Origin: Blastobasis lacticolella
Lineage: Eukaryota > Arthropoda > Insecta > Lepidoptera > Blastobasidae
Direction of reading: 5' to 3'
Assembly (NCBI GenBank): GCA_905147135.1
Contig: LR990045.1
Location: forward strand, 15,414,173 to 15,478,172
Length of the DNA stretch: 64,000 nt
In this document: piece after piece, positions 25,201-34,252 of the stretch
Layout of the letters: every line of letters begins with the position of its first letter
Position numbering within the stretch: position 1 is the first letter of the stretch
Made by a program: the position numbers and the translations under genes
The notes under the pieces: generated by a model
Databases searched by the model: none
Seen by the model: the letters and a program-made list of their open reading frames with translations, nothing else
Told to the model about the DNA's origin: nothing

Positions 25201-25373
25201 CTGCAATCGATAGCTCTCTTAACCCTTTATCACTCACTGCGCTGGCCGTTGGGAGTCTATGGGACGTCGATGGCGCACGCTATGGCCCGCGGGGGCGCTG
25301 CACTCACCTCGAGGCGCGGCGCGAAGGCAGAGGCGAAGGCGCAGACCGCAAGCAGCACCAGCAGAGTCTTCAT
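7139..25373 (-). CDS. Secreted six-cysteine small protein, three exons, unknown function
   Basis: Coding parts are 25373-25308, 15534-15383 and 7256-7139 (66 + 152 + 118 = 336 nt, 111 aa plus TAG). Intron 1 is phase 0 (donor GTGAGT, acceptor TTTCCAG) and intron 2 is phase 2 (donor GTAAGT, acceptor TTTCCAG); the frame stays open across both junctions. Residues 1-17 or so ([16 protein letters not shown]) are a clear signal peptide. An acidic/Thr-rich linker follows, then a cysteine core: [10 protein letters not shown], an N-glycosylation site NIT, the YCVC motif split by intron 2, SCK, and RC near the end; the tail is acidic. Six mature cysteines would allow three disulfides. No dibasic processing site is obvious. 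I do not recognise a named family; a conserved extracellular insect peptide is the likeliest reading. Exon joining is inferred from splice signals and frame, without transcript evidence. The introns (9.8 and 8.1 kb) are packed with transposons. Confidence 0.8.
7530..7665 (+). mobile_element. LINE 3'-end fragment
   Basis: It encodes [17 protein letters not shown] followed by gacgatgatgatgaatgatg. The RPxxRWxDD-like end with a (GAT)n tail is the usual end of lepidopteran RTE/CR1 LINEs. It lies in intron 2 of the secreted gene. Confidence 0.5.
8125..8355 (+). repeat. 5' LTR of the copia element
   Basis: 231 bp, paired with 11278-11508; about ten substitutions plus two compensating one-base length changes separate them. 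Confidence 0.9.
8356..8369 (+). promoter_or_regulatory. Copia primer-binding site for an initiator tRNA-Met half
   Basis: GGTTATGGGCCCAG starts on the base after the 5' LTR. It is complementary to the anticodon stem-loop region of initiator tRNA-Met rather than to a tRNA 3' end; internal tRNA-half priming is known for Drosophila copia. Confidence 0.85.
8394..11253 (+). pseudogene. Copia gag-pol, frameshifted and internally deleted
   Basis: Domains in order: Gag (starts [20 protein letters not shown]), a CCHC zinc knuckle ([14 protein letters not shown]), an aspartic protease site written DNGATHHV (Asn in place of the usual DSGA serine), a GAG-pre-integrase zinc segment (HERFGHQ and CEGCIFGKA), the integrase core (SDVCGPFP, then [13 protein letters not shown] in another frame), and the start of copia RT ([20 protein letters not shown]). 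Several frameshifts and stops break it. The YVDD part of RT and all of RNase H are missing before the 3' LTR, so it cannot be autonomous. Confidence 0.85.
11278..11508 (+). repeat. 3' LTR of the copia element
   Basis: 231 bp, followed by the CATAT target duplication at 11509-11513. Confidence 0.9.
11845..14290 (-). mobile_element. RTE-type LINE remnant, interrupted by another LINE
   Basis: Minus-strand pieces: [19 protein letters not shown] (about 14230), [58 protein letters not shown] (the RT YADD active site), [20 protein letters not shown], and a degraded C-terminus to about 11845. Many stops and frameshifts are present. A Jockey-like piece (13148-13830) splits it. It lies in intron 2 of the secreted gene, same strand. 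Confidence 0.75.
13148..13830 (-). mobile_element. Jockey-like LINE 3' end inserted in the RTE copy
   Basis: On the minus strand it encodes [50 protein letters not shown] and [16 protein letters not shown], then a 3' UTR ending in poly(A) (T-run at about 13153-13163 on the plus strand). The upstream part (about 13590-13810) reads KVKRYFTS and CCHLWDGS in broken frames. Confidence 0.7.
14291..15382. other. Intron 2 sequence with a (TTTA)n-ended LINE tail
   Basis: A (TTTA)n run at about 14383-14412 looks like the 3' tail of a minus-strand LINE whose body is no longer readable. The rest up to exon 2 shows no coding signal. Confidence 0.4.
15383..15534 (-). CDS. Exon 2 (first cysteine pair) of the secreted protein
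   Basis: The exon opens after a pyrimidine-rich acceptor (CTGCCATTTCCAG) and closes at A|GTAAGTAT, a near-ideal donor. It encodes 50 residues plus TA of a split Tyr codon, including [10 protein letters not shown] and RIEVNITNS. Reading past the donor would give an immediate TAG stop, so splicing here decides whether the protein continues. Codon use is GC-rich compared with the flanking AT-rich intron, as in exons 1 and 3. Confidence 0.8.
16118..16508. mobile_element. Short inverted-repeat (MITE-like) element
   Basis: The ends are inverted: TTTCTTAAGTAG at the left and CTACTTAAGAAA at the right, followed inward by related GTACGCG/AACTT motifs. The interior is GC-rich with repeated CGAG/GCGAGC motifs. 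A partial copy of the left end lies inverted upstream of SPT4 (53450-53503). Superfamily unknown. Confidence 0.5.
16510..18529. other. No gene seen (intron 1 of the secreted gene)
   Basis: AT-rich intronic DNA. Open frames are short and unsupported. A GC-richer stretch at about 17870-17960 has no recognisable content. Confidence 0.4.
18530..18710 (+). mobile_element. Helitron-like or related dispersed repeat
   Basis: The run from atagtataaaacaaagtcgc through ctacgcaacgacatttaata to gcgaacgaagtcgcgccggg and ctagt is a widespread lepidopteran repeat type usually assigned to non-autonomous Helitrons. Related pieces are at 22340-22382 (reversed), 22610-22795, 31380-31560 and 32440-32475. Confidence 0.45.
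18711..20423. other. No gene seen; one dispersed repeat fragment
   Basis: About 19355-19440 (tttttacctgactgcgacag, gtcatgtttttcg) matches dispersed copies at 32083-32190 and 50405-50480. Nothing else is assignable. Confidence 0.4.
20424..20566. repeat. Imperfect hairpin element
   Basis: The outer arms pair (gtagttgtaggtacaac with gtagtacctacaacaatgtt) and the inner arms pair (acgttttttgcgtgcattata with tataatgcacgtaaaaaatg) around a small central loop near 20480. It is probably a MITE or the remains of one. Confidence 0.5.
20849..20958. repeat. 110-bp near-perfect palindrome
   Basis: Two 55-nt arms (20849-20903 and 20904-20958) meet at TAC|GTA with no spacer and pair throughout except for one mismatch (GCTAATTTTAAAG against GCTAATTCTAAAG). 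The outer ends read AAGCCCGAAACTTTGTACG. No clear target duplication is seen. Confidence 0.9.
21070..21428 (-). mobile_element. tRNA-derived SINE, family 1, copy C (full)
   Basis: This is a reverse-strand copy with the tRNA-like head at the right (GGTTCGAATCC on the minus strand near 21365). A perfect 15-bp duplication GTTGTGATAACAGGT flanks it (21055-21069 and 21429-21443). It lies in intron 1 of the secreted gene. Confidence 0.9.
21794..21955. mobile_element. MITE with TTAA target site, piggyBac-like
   Basis: Inverted ends of about 55 bp (GGTATGTTCCG...CCTTTGTTGACGAGTAGCCC) surround a 60-bp centre. TTAA occurs at both borders (21790-21793 and 21956-21959), which matches piggyBac-type insertion. 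No transposase is present. Confidence 0.65.
22340..22795. mobile_element. Helitron-like fragments
   Basis: At 22346-22382 there is a reversed copy of the aaacaaagtcgcttcc motif. At 22625-22795 a forward piece reads gtctgtctgtctgttcgc, actactgaatgaattttcat and cggatcgctagt. These match the repeat type at 18530-18710; autonomous proteins are absent. Confidence 0.4.
23650..24220 (+). mobile_element. LINE 3'-end remains
   Basis: The segments around 23670-23720 ([13 protein letters not shown]) and 24125-24215 ([10 protein letters not shown], then cagcagtggactatcatgat) look like a decayed LINE C-terminus with the common CAGCAGTGGACT end. A minisatellite lies between them. Confidence 0.4.
23888..24100 (+). 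repeat. Minisatellite, about 56-bp unit, about 3.7 copies
   Basis: The unit atttcaacaaatacctccca + atttttttaacatggcttct + aaatgaaggtttgtca is repeated at about 23890, 23947, 24002 and 24059 with 10-20% divergence. A degenerate half-unit may lie at about 23550. Confidence 0.7.
24221..25240. other. No gene seen; (CGG)n run near 25005
   Basis: AT-rich intron 1 sequence. A short CGG-rich microsatellite lies at 24998-25016. Open frames have no family resemblance. Confidence 0.4.
25308..25373 (-). CDS. Exon 1 (signal peptide) of the secreted six-cysteine protein
   Basis: Twenty-two codons, from ATG (at 25373) to GAG, directly followed by a GTGAGT donor. The sequence is the n-, h- and c-region of a signal peptide ending ASAFAPRLE. 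It sits in a CpG-rich block (about 25240-25460) with a TATA-like motif about 105 nt upstream. Plus-strand open frames over the same bases are shadows of this GC-rich stretch. Confidence 0.85.
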
Positions 25374-25477
25374 GGCGATCGGTCCTTGGCCGGAGCGGGG
25401 CACGGGGGGCGGGTGCGGTACGAGGCGCGCGCGGCGACGGAGTGCGACGGAATGCCGGCCGGCCGCCCGCCGCGCCG

Positions 25478-25485
25478 CTTATGTA
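25478..25485 (-). promoter_or_regulatory. TATA-like motif upstream of the secreted-protein gene
   Basis: TACATAAG on the minus strand lies about 105 nt upstream of the start codon inside a very GC-rich block, which makes it stand out. No clear initiator was seen at the expected distance. Confidence 0.3.
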
Positions 25486-26104
25486 CCACGCCAAGCCAGA
25501 ACAGACACACGCATTTTCCAACAAAATCTCTGAATACCTGCCCCCTACTACGTCGCACTTATCTCACAGTCGTGGCTGTGATAGTGAACGACATGAATGG
25601 CCGACGCAAGCCTCGCGCGATAACCGCGCCCGAGCACGCGGCGCGCGTTACGATACGCAAACACAATACATTTTCATGTTGTTGTTTTTACGGTCTTTTT
25701 AAGTAGATATCGCGCTGTGGAAAACAGTAACACTGATATTTACGGAGGGAACTCAGGTGACCCAGACTTTTCACTGCCAACTCCACTTTTTTGCTAGCTG
25801 TCAGTATCTAGAAATCATATTCATAAGGGGCAAGAAAGTGGCGCAACAAATTCCTTTCGACGCGACCGTCGTCGGGGCTCCGTTAACTTTGCCTTTTCTA
25901 AGCAACTCTTTTAAACATTTTTAAGTGAACGTTAGTAATATTCTGTGTTTATGCCCGTAATATTGACTACCTACCTAGAATACTCTCATCCAGTGATCCA
26001 GATTAATAGAGCAGGATCTCCAATCCATGCGTTGTCATGGTTGTAAGTGTTGTAACCCTCAGCATACCTCATGAAATACAATAAAGAAGCGCTTGTAGTG
26101 GCAC

Positions 26105-26345
26105 TTCTTTTTAACCCCCGACGATAAAAGAGGGTTGTTATAAGGTTGACATGGGTATCTGTGTGTTTTTCTGTGGCGTTGTAACTCCCAACCCTTGTTT
26201 GATGTGATCTGAGCTCCCAACGGATGGGCCGATTTGGATGCGGTTTTCTGTATTTGAAAGCAAGTTAATTGAGATGGTTCTTAGCTTTAGTAGTTTTGAA
26301 AATATTTAAGTTTATGATGTTAACTTGGTCGGGGTATTCCACTTC
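26105..26345 (+). repeat. Dispersed repeat fragment (aacccccgacg type)
   Basis: The stretch ttaacccccgacgataaaag + agggttgttataaggttgac + gtgtgtttttctgtggcgtt resembles a common insect interspersed repeat. It shows no coding capacity. Confidence 0.4.
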
Positions 26346-26476
26346 TGCTGTATAGGTCTGTAAGAATCTAATACGATGATGGCGATGATTTGGCGAAGAC
26401 AATTTCGGACTTTCTTCGATAAGTAGGTATATTCTATTCAACCAGATGGACAGTGTCATTAGTTGAAAATAATAAG

Positions 26477-27650
26477 GGCGCGGATTATACCAAGCGTCGG
26501 CGACGCAGGTTGCGTTATGATGGCAAGTCAAAATTGTATAAATTTTAAATGCGCGCGCCGACGCAAGTTGCGTCGGCGACGCATGTTGCGTCGGCGACGC
26601 AAGCTGCGTCGGCGATGCATGGATTTTAAGGACCGACCAAACCGGAGCTCAAAATACGCCGTCGCTGTGATAACGCCGCATATAGTTTTTAACGCGAGCT
26701 GTCAACATGATTTGTTCGACAAGTTTCACAAAAGCATTTTTTATAGTGGCAAATTTTAAACCCTATCCCCATCTCACCTCTCTCGCTTAAATCAGAAGCG
26801 ATTGGTCCTAGAACACTAGTTCCTAAAGTGAAATTGTGGTACTCGTCGAGATCTACGTTTCGGGTGACAGCTGTCAAACTTAAAACGGTTGTAACTCTGA
26901 AACTATTGGTCCTAGAACACTAGTTCCTAAAGAGAAATTATGGTACTCATCGACATCTACATTTTGAGTGACAGCTGTCAAACTTAAAACGGTTGTAACT
27001 CTGAAACTATTGGTCCTAGAACACTAGTTCCTAAAGAGAAATTATGGTACTCATCGACATCTACATTTTGAGTGACAGCTGTCAAACTTAAAACGGTTGT
27101 AACTCTGAAACTATTGGTCCTAGAACACTAGTTTCTAAAGAAAAATTATAACATTCATCGAGATCTGAAATTCAGGTGACAGTTGTCAAACTCAAATCTG
27201 TCATCCGAAATGTAGATTTCGAAGAGTGCTATCATTTCTCTTTAGGAACTAGTGTTCTAGGACCTGTAGTTTCCGAGTTATAACGGTTTTAAGTTTGACA
27301 GCTGTCACCTGAAATTTAGATCTCGACGAGTGCTATAATTTCTCTTTAGGAACTAGTATTCTAGGATTCATTGTTTCTGAGTTACAACGGTTTTAAATTC
27401 GGCAGCTGGCGTTATCGCAGTGTCAGAGTATTTTGGGCTTAGGTTTGGTCGGTCTTTAATGCAGTCACAAGTGTCAACTCAAAATTGTATGAATTTTTGA
27501 CTCAGGTTGCGTCGGCGCGCGCATTAGAAGTTCATACAATTTTGAGTTGACAGCATAACGCAACCTACGTCACCGACGCAGCTTGCGTCGCCGACGCAAC
27601 GTGCGTCGCCGACACATGGTGCGTCGCCGACGCTTGATATAATCCGCGCC
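26477..27650. mobile_element. Foldback DNA element with nested repeats
   Basis: Terminal inverted repeats GGCGCGGATTATA(C/T)CAAGCG (26477 rightwards, 27650 leftwards) are flanked by TAAG (26473-26476 and 27651-27654); a 3-bp TAA reading would fit a PIF/Harbinger-like TWA site. Inside each end is an array of GCGTCGGCGACGCA-like short palindromes. The middle holds 104-bp tandem units followed by inverted copies of the same unit. It has no transposase, so it would be non-autonomous. Confidence 0.75.
26790..27190 (+). repeat. 104-bp tandem repeat inside the foldback element
   Basis: GACAGCTGTCAAACT recurs at 26866, 26970, 27074 and 27178 (the last with one change), exactly 104 bp apart. The rest of the unit includes ggtcctagaacactagttcc. 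Two further copies lie inverted at about 27195-27410. Confidence 0.85.
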
Positions 27651-27654
27651 TAAG

Positions 27655-29220
27655 AGCTTTGTTAATAATGAACGATAGGTACATTATTTTTACGAGTTAT
27701 TAATCGAAGTGAGTACTATGATATTGCTAATAAGATGAAGCCATGCCTACCTTAGGCATACCTTAGGTATTACGTCACGTATCATAACATAATTTAGATA
27801 CGTTATTTTTAGGGAAGTTAGACGAATAATTTCTCATCCAATACTTTATCAGAGTAACCTTCGAAGATACTTGTACAACAAGGACGAGATATTGTATTGT
27901 AAGGCTCAAAGAAAATGTTATGTGTTGACATACGAGTATAAGGTGACGAGCGCCCATCGCTTGTTGCATCACCCGAAACTGCATGCCCTACGCACACCCA
28001 CAACCCGTACTGTGTGTAGTAAACTACAGTATACTACATAAAATAAAAAGTACAAAATTGCATTTCCAGTAAGTATTTTTAAGTTGCTATAAATTGAGTT
28101 GGTATACAAACTCATTTTACCACATAATAAACTTCGGGCGACCGAATAACTGATTCCCTATAAACAATTCCCTTTCATAAATCATATGCGCCGATGGTTG
28201 CAGGATCACAAATTCGAACGGTATGAAATTGAAATGAGATTGAAATCATATCCTTGTAAGTTGGTTCGCTTAAAAGGCCAACTCTCTTTAAACTACCACC
28301 ACTTTGAGTCCTAAACAGTGATTGCGTGCATTTATTTCGATCTTACTGTATCTTGCTGTATATTTCTTTCGCGGAAACAGGTTTAGCACTCAATCACAGA
28401 CAATATAAATCTAACTCAATTCTATATCAATCTGTGTCGATAGCACCATGGTCGTAGTAAGAAACATATGCTTGGACAATTCACACAGCTCTATCTAGCC
28501 CCAAAGTAAGCAAAGCTTGTGTTATGGGTGCCAGAAAACTGATAAGCAATAATAACAAATTTAAAATTTGACTGCCCATAAATGATTTCCGAGAAACACA
28601 ATCAGGACCAAAGGTTATAGAATACCAACTAATAAAAATAAAACCAATGCGTCGACACCTAACTACGCTGTAGTTGCGTTATTAAGAAATTGCGCAAATG
28701 GTGTGATACGTACTGTCAAAGGTTATCATCAGCCCTTATCGACGTAGTAGTAAAAAATAAGTAGTAAGTGAAGTTCATGACCGTGTGGGGATCTGCCTCA
28801 CTCTGGGAAATAAGTAATTATATAAACTATCTTTCACATATGGAAAACCCCCAAGAAAGCCCACAAAGACTACACCGTCATAGAACGTCATTCATAAAAG
28901 TCATAACAAACAATTTGATTTCTGTAGGGTTATTTATTTTCGTAGGTTATGAAAAATATTACTAAAAAATGGGCAAAACGGGCAGAACTGTGGAGATAAT
29001 TTTCAGCGTGATTAATAATTTAGACAAAAGTCAAGCTAATAGTGACCAAATAACTTAATGTTTACAAGAAGGACTGACAAGGAATGACAAGGACAGATTA
29101 TCATCAGATGATTTCCATATCCACACTTTATAATTTTTACTACTTTCAGCCAATACGGACTTATCGTGGTCCTATTATATCAGGCATTATTTCGCGGAAC
29201 TTCATAATTATTTTTATTGT
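27655..29220. other. No gene seen; one SINE-2 fragment
   Basis: About 28468-28530 (ttcacacagctctatctagc, then cccaaagtaagcaaagcttg) is a fragment of the second SINE family. The remaining sequence is AT-rich and unassigned. Confidence 0.4.
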
Positions 29221-29229
29221 TTTATGAAT

Positions 29230-29400
29230 TTTAGTTTTTACCCGCCTGTGGAGCACCCAAAGAGTTTCGTATACCAGGGAGCACCACACTCATACAACAC
29301 TACAAACTACAATCGGCAAACCTCGACACGTATTTCGCCGCTCCACGGAGCATCATCAGGAAAACTGACCGTCAGTAAAGAAACGCAAACGTGGCATAGA
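29230..29400 (+). repeat. Dispersed repeat fragment of unknown class
   Basis: The stretch with caatcggcaaacctcgacac + gtatttcgccgctccacgga + gcatcatcagg is a motif type I associate with lepidopteran retroelement fragments; class not certain. Confidence 0.35.
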
Positions 29401-29439
29401 ATAGAGGAAGCCAATTTATTGGGTACCTATTGTTAAGGG

Positions 29440-30084
29440 CTAACAAATGGAACGATGTGGTCTCTGTCTACCCCTACGGGAGAAGAGAGTATTTCGTTAC
29501 TGGCTGTTGATGGTCAATGATGAAGAGTTTTTAATTTTTAGAATATCTCGTGCGTCCCGTCAAAAAGGTAAGTAGTGGTAGGTGTGCGCAGTATGAGTAT
29601 TATAGAGCACTTTTACGTTCTCGTTCAATGTTTGCTTTAGTTCGAGATCGGCAGCAGCCCCATTATAATTAAGTATGTAATAGTAGGCATAACACTACCT
29701 ACATCGATATCTTGAGGCTTAAGCGGTTAGTGTTATCTCTGATTATCTACCTCAGACTAAGTAGGCAGATATATGTGTAGGTATACAGTGTTCACCACCG
29801 TGAATGGGAAAAACTTCAAAATAAAGGCTCTCGACAGTAAATGATTCCAGGTCACACGTGCTGCCCGCAACTGAAACTGAGTGTTTCGTAAACATGTCTT
29901 GCGGCGTCGGTGTCATTGACTAGACGAATTCAAATTGGTAAACGTTCTGTTATGAATGTACTTAGTAGTAATTTACTTGGATTAGGTTACTTCACATTCT
30001 GATTGCGAGCGGATTATAACGCAGAAATTGAACGCCCGGCAGTTGATTTGCTGTCGAGCCCTTTAGCTAACCGGCTAAGAGTAG
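29440..30084. other. No gene seen
   Basis: Unassigned sequence. The piece at 29450-29500 (aacgatgtggtctctgtcta, cccctacgggagaagagag) resembles a common interspersed fragment also seen near 15658-15690. Confidence 0.3.
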
Positions 30085-30237
30085 TAACAGACGCTCCGAT
30101 TTGTCTGGAGCCGACTTACCGTCAGTTGCAGTTGACACTAATCCTAAGCGAATTTATTTTGTAGAACATAAGGATTAGTATCGACTGGAATTGATGGTTG
30201 GTCGGCTTCAGCCAAAACGAAACGTCTGTTACTAGTT
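30085..30237. mobile_element. MITE-like inverted repeat, about 67-bp arms
   Basis: Left arm AGTAACAGACG...GTTGACACTAATCCTA pairs imperfectly with the right arm TAAGGATTAGTATCGACTG...CGTCTGTTACT around a short AT-rich loop. No coding capacity. Confidence 0.6.
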
Positions 30238-31700
30238 TTACCCCGAAGTACGGAGGTTACAGCGGAAAAACGGTAACACGAAAATGTGGACTTTGACGAG
30301 CCTCCTGCATCTTACACATTAATGCTACGTCGATGCCGGTGATACCAACGTGTAGCGTACTTCGTCACCGACATGGACATAAAATTATCCGCCCTCCTCA
30401 GAATGATAACAACTCTCGCCATAAATGTCGATTTTTGAGACGTAGTCAGTTTTCTTTTGGCTTCCAACGCCGAACTACTCAACCGATCTGAATGTAATAA
30501 AATTCATTATGATCCTCTTGCAGAGAAGTATCTACTGTTTGTTTAAATATCGCGCTAGGAATAAAATTTAGTGAACAGAAAACAACGATGCACTGTAATG
30601 GCCAGTAAAACAGTAAAGGGTTCCACGAGACCAACCAAAACTATTAAGCCAGAGACCACCGCCTCTAAGAGCGAGAGAGAGATTTCGACGGTACCGAGAC
30701 AAAAACCTGCCTGCAACTACCTGGAGAGGTTTAGCCTGAAGAGTACAACATGGAGGTCTTTAAGAAAGGGGTGAAAAGGTTTTTACGAGGTCGGCAACGC
30801 GTGGGTAGGCTGCGGTGACTGCTTACCATCAGGCAGGCTGTAAACTTGTTTGCCACCTTAGCGGTATAAATAAAAGAGCAATCGGACGCCTCCAGCTCCG
30901 AGATGACCTAAAAGACGAAGTTCCATACAGCGCCCTCGACGCCGTTACAAAAATCTTCGCGCCTTTAAGCAGCCATCATCGTCAGTCGCATCAAACGTTC
31001 CACGCCACTTGCCGTGGGGCAATCGGCGAATAAACGCAATAAACTTGCGTTAGTAGCCCGACTTCTACCCACTTACATTTTTTTAAACTAAAATATAGCA
31101 TATATAACATGGTACTCGCTGATAATGTAGCTTTCTATAGGTGAAAGAATGAAATATTTTTTTTAGCTTTTGTGTCGTGTTTAAAAAAAGTTTAATAACC
31201 AATTTAAAAATTTTTAATCAGTTAAGTAGTGTTTGAAGAAACCGACAAACAATCAAATCTTTCCTCTTTATATATATTATATAGGTACATAAAACTAACA
31301 GGTCCAAATCTGTACATTGATGACATTTTGAATTTTTTTATTGGAGCCTAATCTATAAACGATACTGTAGCCAAAACTGAAATTATTTTCATATTTGTCT
31401 TTCTGTCTGTCTGTCAGTATCTTTGCCGCGCATCACTCCGAAACTACTGAATGAATTCAAATGAAACTTGGTGTGATTTGAGTTCATACTACGAGGTAAG
31501 ACATTGGATACTTTTTATCCCGAAATTCATCACGGTTCCCTTGCTACCCCAATGATGGATGGAATTCAAAATGTGTACTTAGTTGTAATTCATTAACGCG
31601 TAGTTACTTCTCATTGTTTAGTCCAAATAACTTGAAACCTGAAATGTATAGGAACCTTTGAATGTACGGCTCATCTTAAGCTGGCGTGTGCACTTTATCA
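30238..31700. other. No gene seen; Helitron-like piece at 31380-31560
   Basis: Open frames at 30571-30774 and 30815-31033 have no family motif or splice context. About 30800-30880 resembles a LINE tail (actgcttaccatcaggcagg). The piece at 31380-31560 contains gtctgtctgtctgtcagtat and actactgaatgaattcaaat. Confidence 0.35.
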
Positions 31701-31707
31701 ATGAAAT

Positions 31708-31980
31708 AATTATCTTGGAGTTAATGTCCCGGTTGTGCTCTCGCGCACAAGGGCATTCAGTCCGCCTTGACCATGATCCAGGATTTGGCAGATCAGGTAA
31801 TTACAGTGACTGTCATCTGACCTCCGTGACTCTGCTTACAGGGGACCCTGACCGGATTGGATCATAGTTACACATTCAGTTGCCTGAATGTGCAGGTTTA
31901 TTGACGATATTTTCCCTCACCGTAAGAGCATCGATTAGCATTCAACTAATGTATATAATTCAGTGAGATTCAAACCCGGT
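31708..31980 (-). mobile_element. tRNA-derived SINE, family 1, copy D (head damaged)
   Basis: The body and 3' end match copies A-C on the minus strand. The tRNA-like head is mostly deleted; only a remnant of the B-box region (gagattcaaacccggt) remains at the right edge. Confidence 0.75.
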
Positions 31981-32082
31981 GTAAATAAGGCGGGTAGGAT
32001 TGCGCGAGGAGTAAGACGCTTACTTATGCTTAGATAAAACTCCAAATCCGAAACCTGGAACACGCAGTCTTTCTTTGTCTAA

Positions 32083-32350
32083 ACTATCTGTTTTTACCCG
32101 AGTGCAACAGAAGGAGTGTTATGTTTTTAGAGCGTACGAGTATGTCTATTTCTTTGTTACCGGATACATTTCGGAGATTGCAATGGAACTGCCCAGTTTA
32201 ATAAGTACCCTCATCTTCGTTCTACCACCAAACGAAATGATGATGCTTTACAGTCGAAATTACAAAGACTACTCGCACAAACCAATTTCAACATTTATTG
32301 TGCGAACCGCGACGGAACTTTATATAACTGACTCAAATATTCTTTTGATA
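32083..32350 (+). repeat. Dispersed repeat (ttttacccgactgc type)
   Basis: Shares ttttacccgagtgcaacaga and gttatgttttt with related pieces at 19355-19440 and 50405-50480. Class unknown; the open frame here is not supported. Confidence 0.35.
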
Positions 32351-32825
32351 ATCACTACCTAGGAGTTAAAAAAACCTTTTTTATAAGAATGCTTCACCAG
32401 ACCACAGTGTTGCTTAATATTAGACACACCAAATCCTGTAGTCCACGCGAACGAAGTCGCGGGCACAGCTATTAATATTAGTATAAACAATCATGGAGTT
32501 TTCACCGTCAGAAGTACCGCCTGACATTCGAGAGGATACCAAGTTTATTGGCTGCAGTCTTCGCTTTGGATTCGATATAGGTACTGACCGAAGTTGAGAT
32601 TGGTAGATATAATATACGCAGTGATACGGAAATCGAGACTGATGCCGGTCTGAATCGCTAATCAGTAGAAGGTTTAAGCAGTTACCGGTACCGACGTCAA
32701 CGTCAGGTACCCTCGTAGTACGTTTACCAACTGTGTGCGATATAGCTTCACAGCTAGTTTATGCGCCTCTCCTAGGATAATCAGTCACCAGGTACTTCGG
32801 GTCACTCCTGAGGTGGACCTGTGCT

Positions 32826-32850
32826 GATAGACATAGACATAGACATTATT
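32826..32850 (+). repeat. (TAGACA)n microsatellite
   Basis: Short run of about four TAGACA units, probably the tail of a retroelement starting at about 32850. Confidence 0.6.
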
Positions 32851-33089
32851 TATTTTGACATCACAATACTCATAATACAAAACTCATTGAGCAAGTTACA
32901 TTTGTATATCTAAATTTAACATAAGTATATATATTTAAAACCTATTCAAATAAAGCGATTCGAATATGGAGTTATACGATTTCAAAAAGGGCCCGGACTC
33001 AGCATTAGCTGCAGCAGAATGATGCAGCCCTGGTTTTCACCCGGACCTTAACTGTGTGGAGACCTGCACGAAACACACAACTAGCAAAT

Positions 33090-33600
33090 TATATATTAAA
33101 ATAATAATAGTGGAATAGTAACAAATATATAGTAATAATTATAATACATACGTGTGTTAAATACATAAATAAAAAGAAAGGTGAGCGTAATGCTACAGAT
33201 TAAGTAAATTAAATAAAAAAATAGTAGTAAGATAACACAAGATATTATAAATAATAATATTATTGAGTAGCCTTTTAATTTGCAGTTCACATGGTCAAAT
33301 AACACGCAATAGCGCGACCACCAAGGGGAATACTTTTTTGGTAAACTATCTTTAGTCTAACTTTAAATGTATTACATGTACGGCATGATCGCAAAGGAGG
33401 TGGTAAATTATTCCAACACTTGGTGGCCGCATACCGGAAACTGCCACGAAAAGCGGCAGAGCGGTGGCGCGGCACGCTCAACACCTCCCTGGCAACGCGC
33501 GTTCCTCGCGAACCACCGCCCCTCATCCATGATAGGTAATGCTCCCGCGCTTCATCTGCTACTTGACCAAAATGGTGAAATAAGTATTGTCTCCGCTGTG
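33090..33600 (-). mobile_element. Jockey-type LINE 3' end
   Basis: On the minus strand it encodes SFRYAATKCWNNLPPPLRSC and TFKVRLKIVY, the usual C-terminus of Jockey/CR1 reverse transcriptases, followed by an AT-rich 3' UTR. Confidence 0.65.
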
Positions 33601-33894
33601 CGACCAGATGCGGGCGCGGAGTATGAAGAAATTAGAACTATGGAGGGTTAACTACTCATCTCTATCGCTCCCGCGTAAATATGTATAATGCATAAAGTTC
33701 GAATTTCTTCCTGATTCGCGGAATGAAATTGCAATTGCTATTGCTACGGTGAGTAGAGCACGGACATCCGCGGATGCAACAGATTGCAGCTCGAAATAGC
33801 TGGTTGCATCTTGCGTGGACCCTAAAAAGTACGCTGGAAATATCAGTAACAAGTACAAGAAATTGGTGGTACGAAGCCGATTCTTAACGCAGAG

Positions 33895-34049
33895 GCAAAT
33901 TATTATGCAATCTGGTCAGGTTCCCTGTGTGTGACGGAGATCATGCAGATGGCAGGCGGTCTACGTGACGTGATCTGCCAAAGCCCGGTTCATGGTCAAG
34001 GCAGACCCCGGGCCGCGCGCGTATTCACAAGGAATATTGACGCCAAGGG
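33895..34049 (+). mobile_element. tRNA-derived SINE, family 1, copy E (5' truncated)
   Basis: Only the body and 3' end are present (caatctggtcaggttccctg through attgacgccaagg); the tRNA-like head is missing. Confidence 0.7.
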
Positions 34050-34252
34050 AACAGACAGATCCCACTGTCGCTCAGCATTCATTTTACGTGACGGAACCTG
34101 TAATCAGAAAATCGTGAATCACTAGGTAAGTCCACCGCCAAACGTGCCAAATTCCAAAGAATTTAGAATTCAGTTGTCCCGGAACGAGTACCTATTTATT
34201 GAGGGTTTTCCCTCTAAAATGTAAATAACATATAATATTAACTAAGTACTTA

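Noticed and set aside
25152..25706. Long plus-strand open frames over the GC-rich block
   Set aside because: They overlap the signal-peptide exon on the minus strand and have low-complexity Arg/Ala/Gly composition.
26494..26613. Regularly spaced GCGTCGGCGACGCA repeats as a CRISPR-like array
   Set aside because: Spacers are 2-4 nt, repeats are self-complementary, and they lie inside the TIR of an element in a eukaryotic genome.
32075..32362. 95-codon open frame as a possible membrane protein
   Set aside because: Overlaps a dispersed repeat and shows no family motif or splice context.
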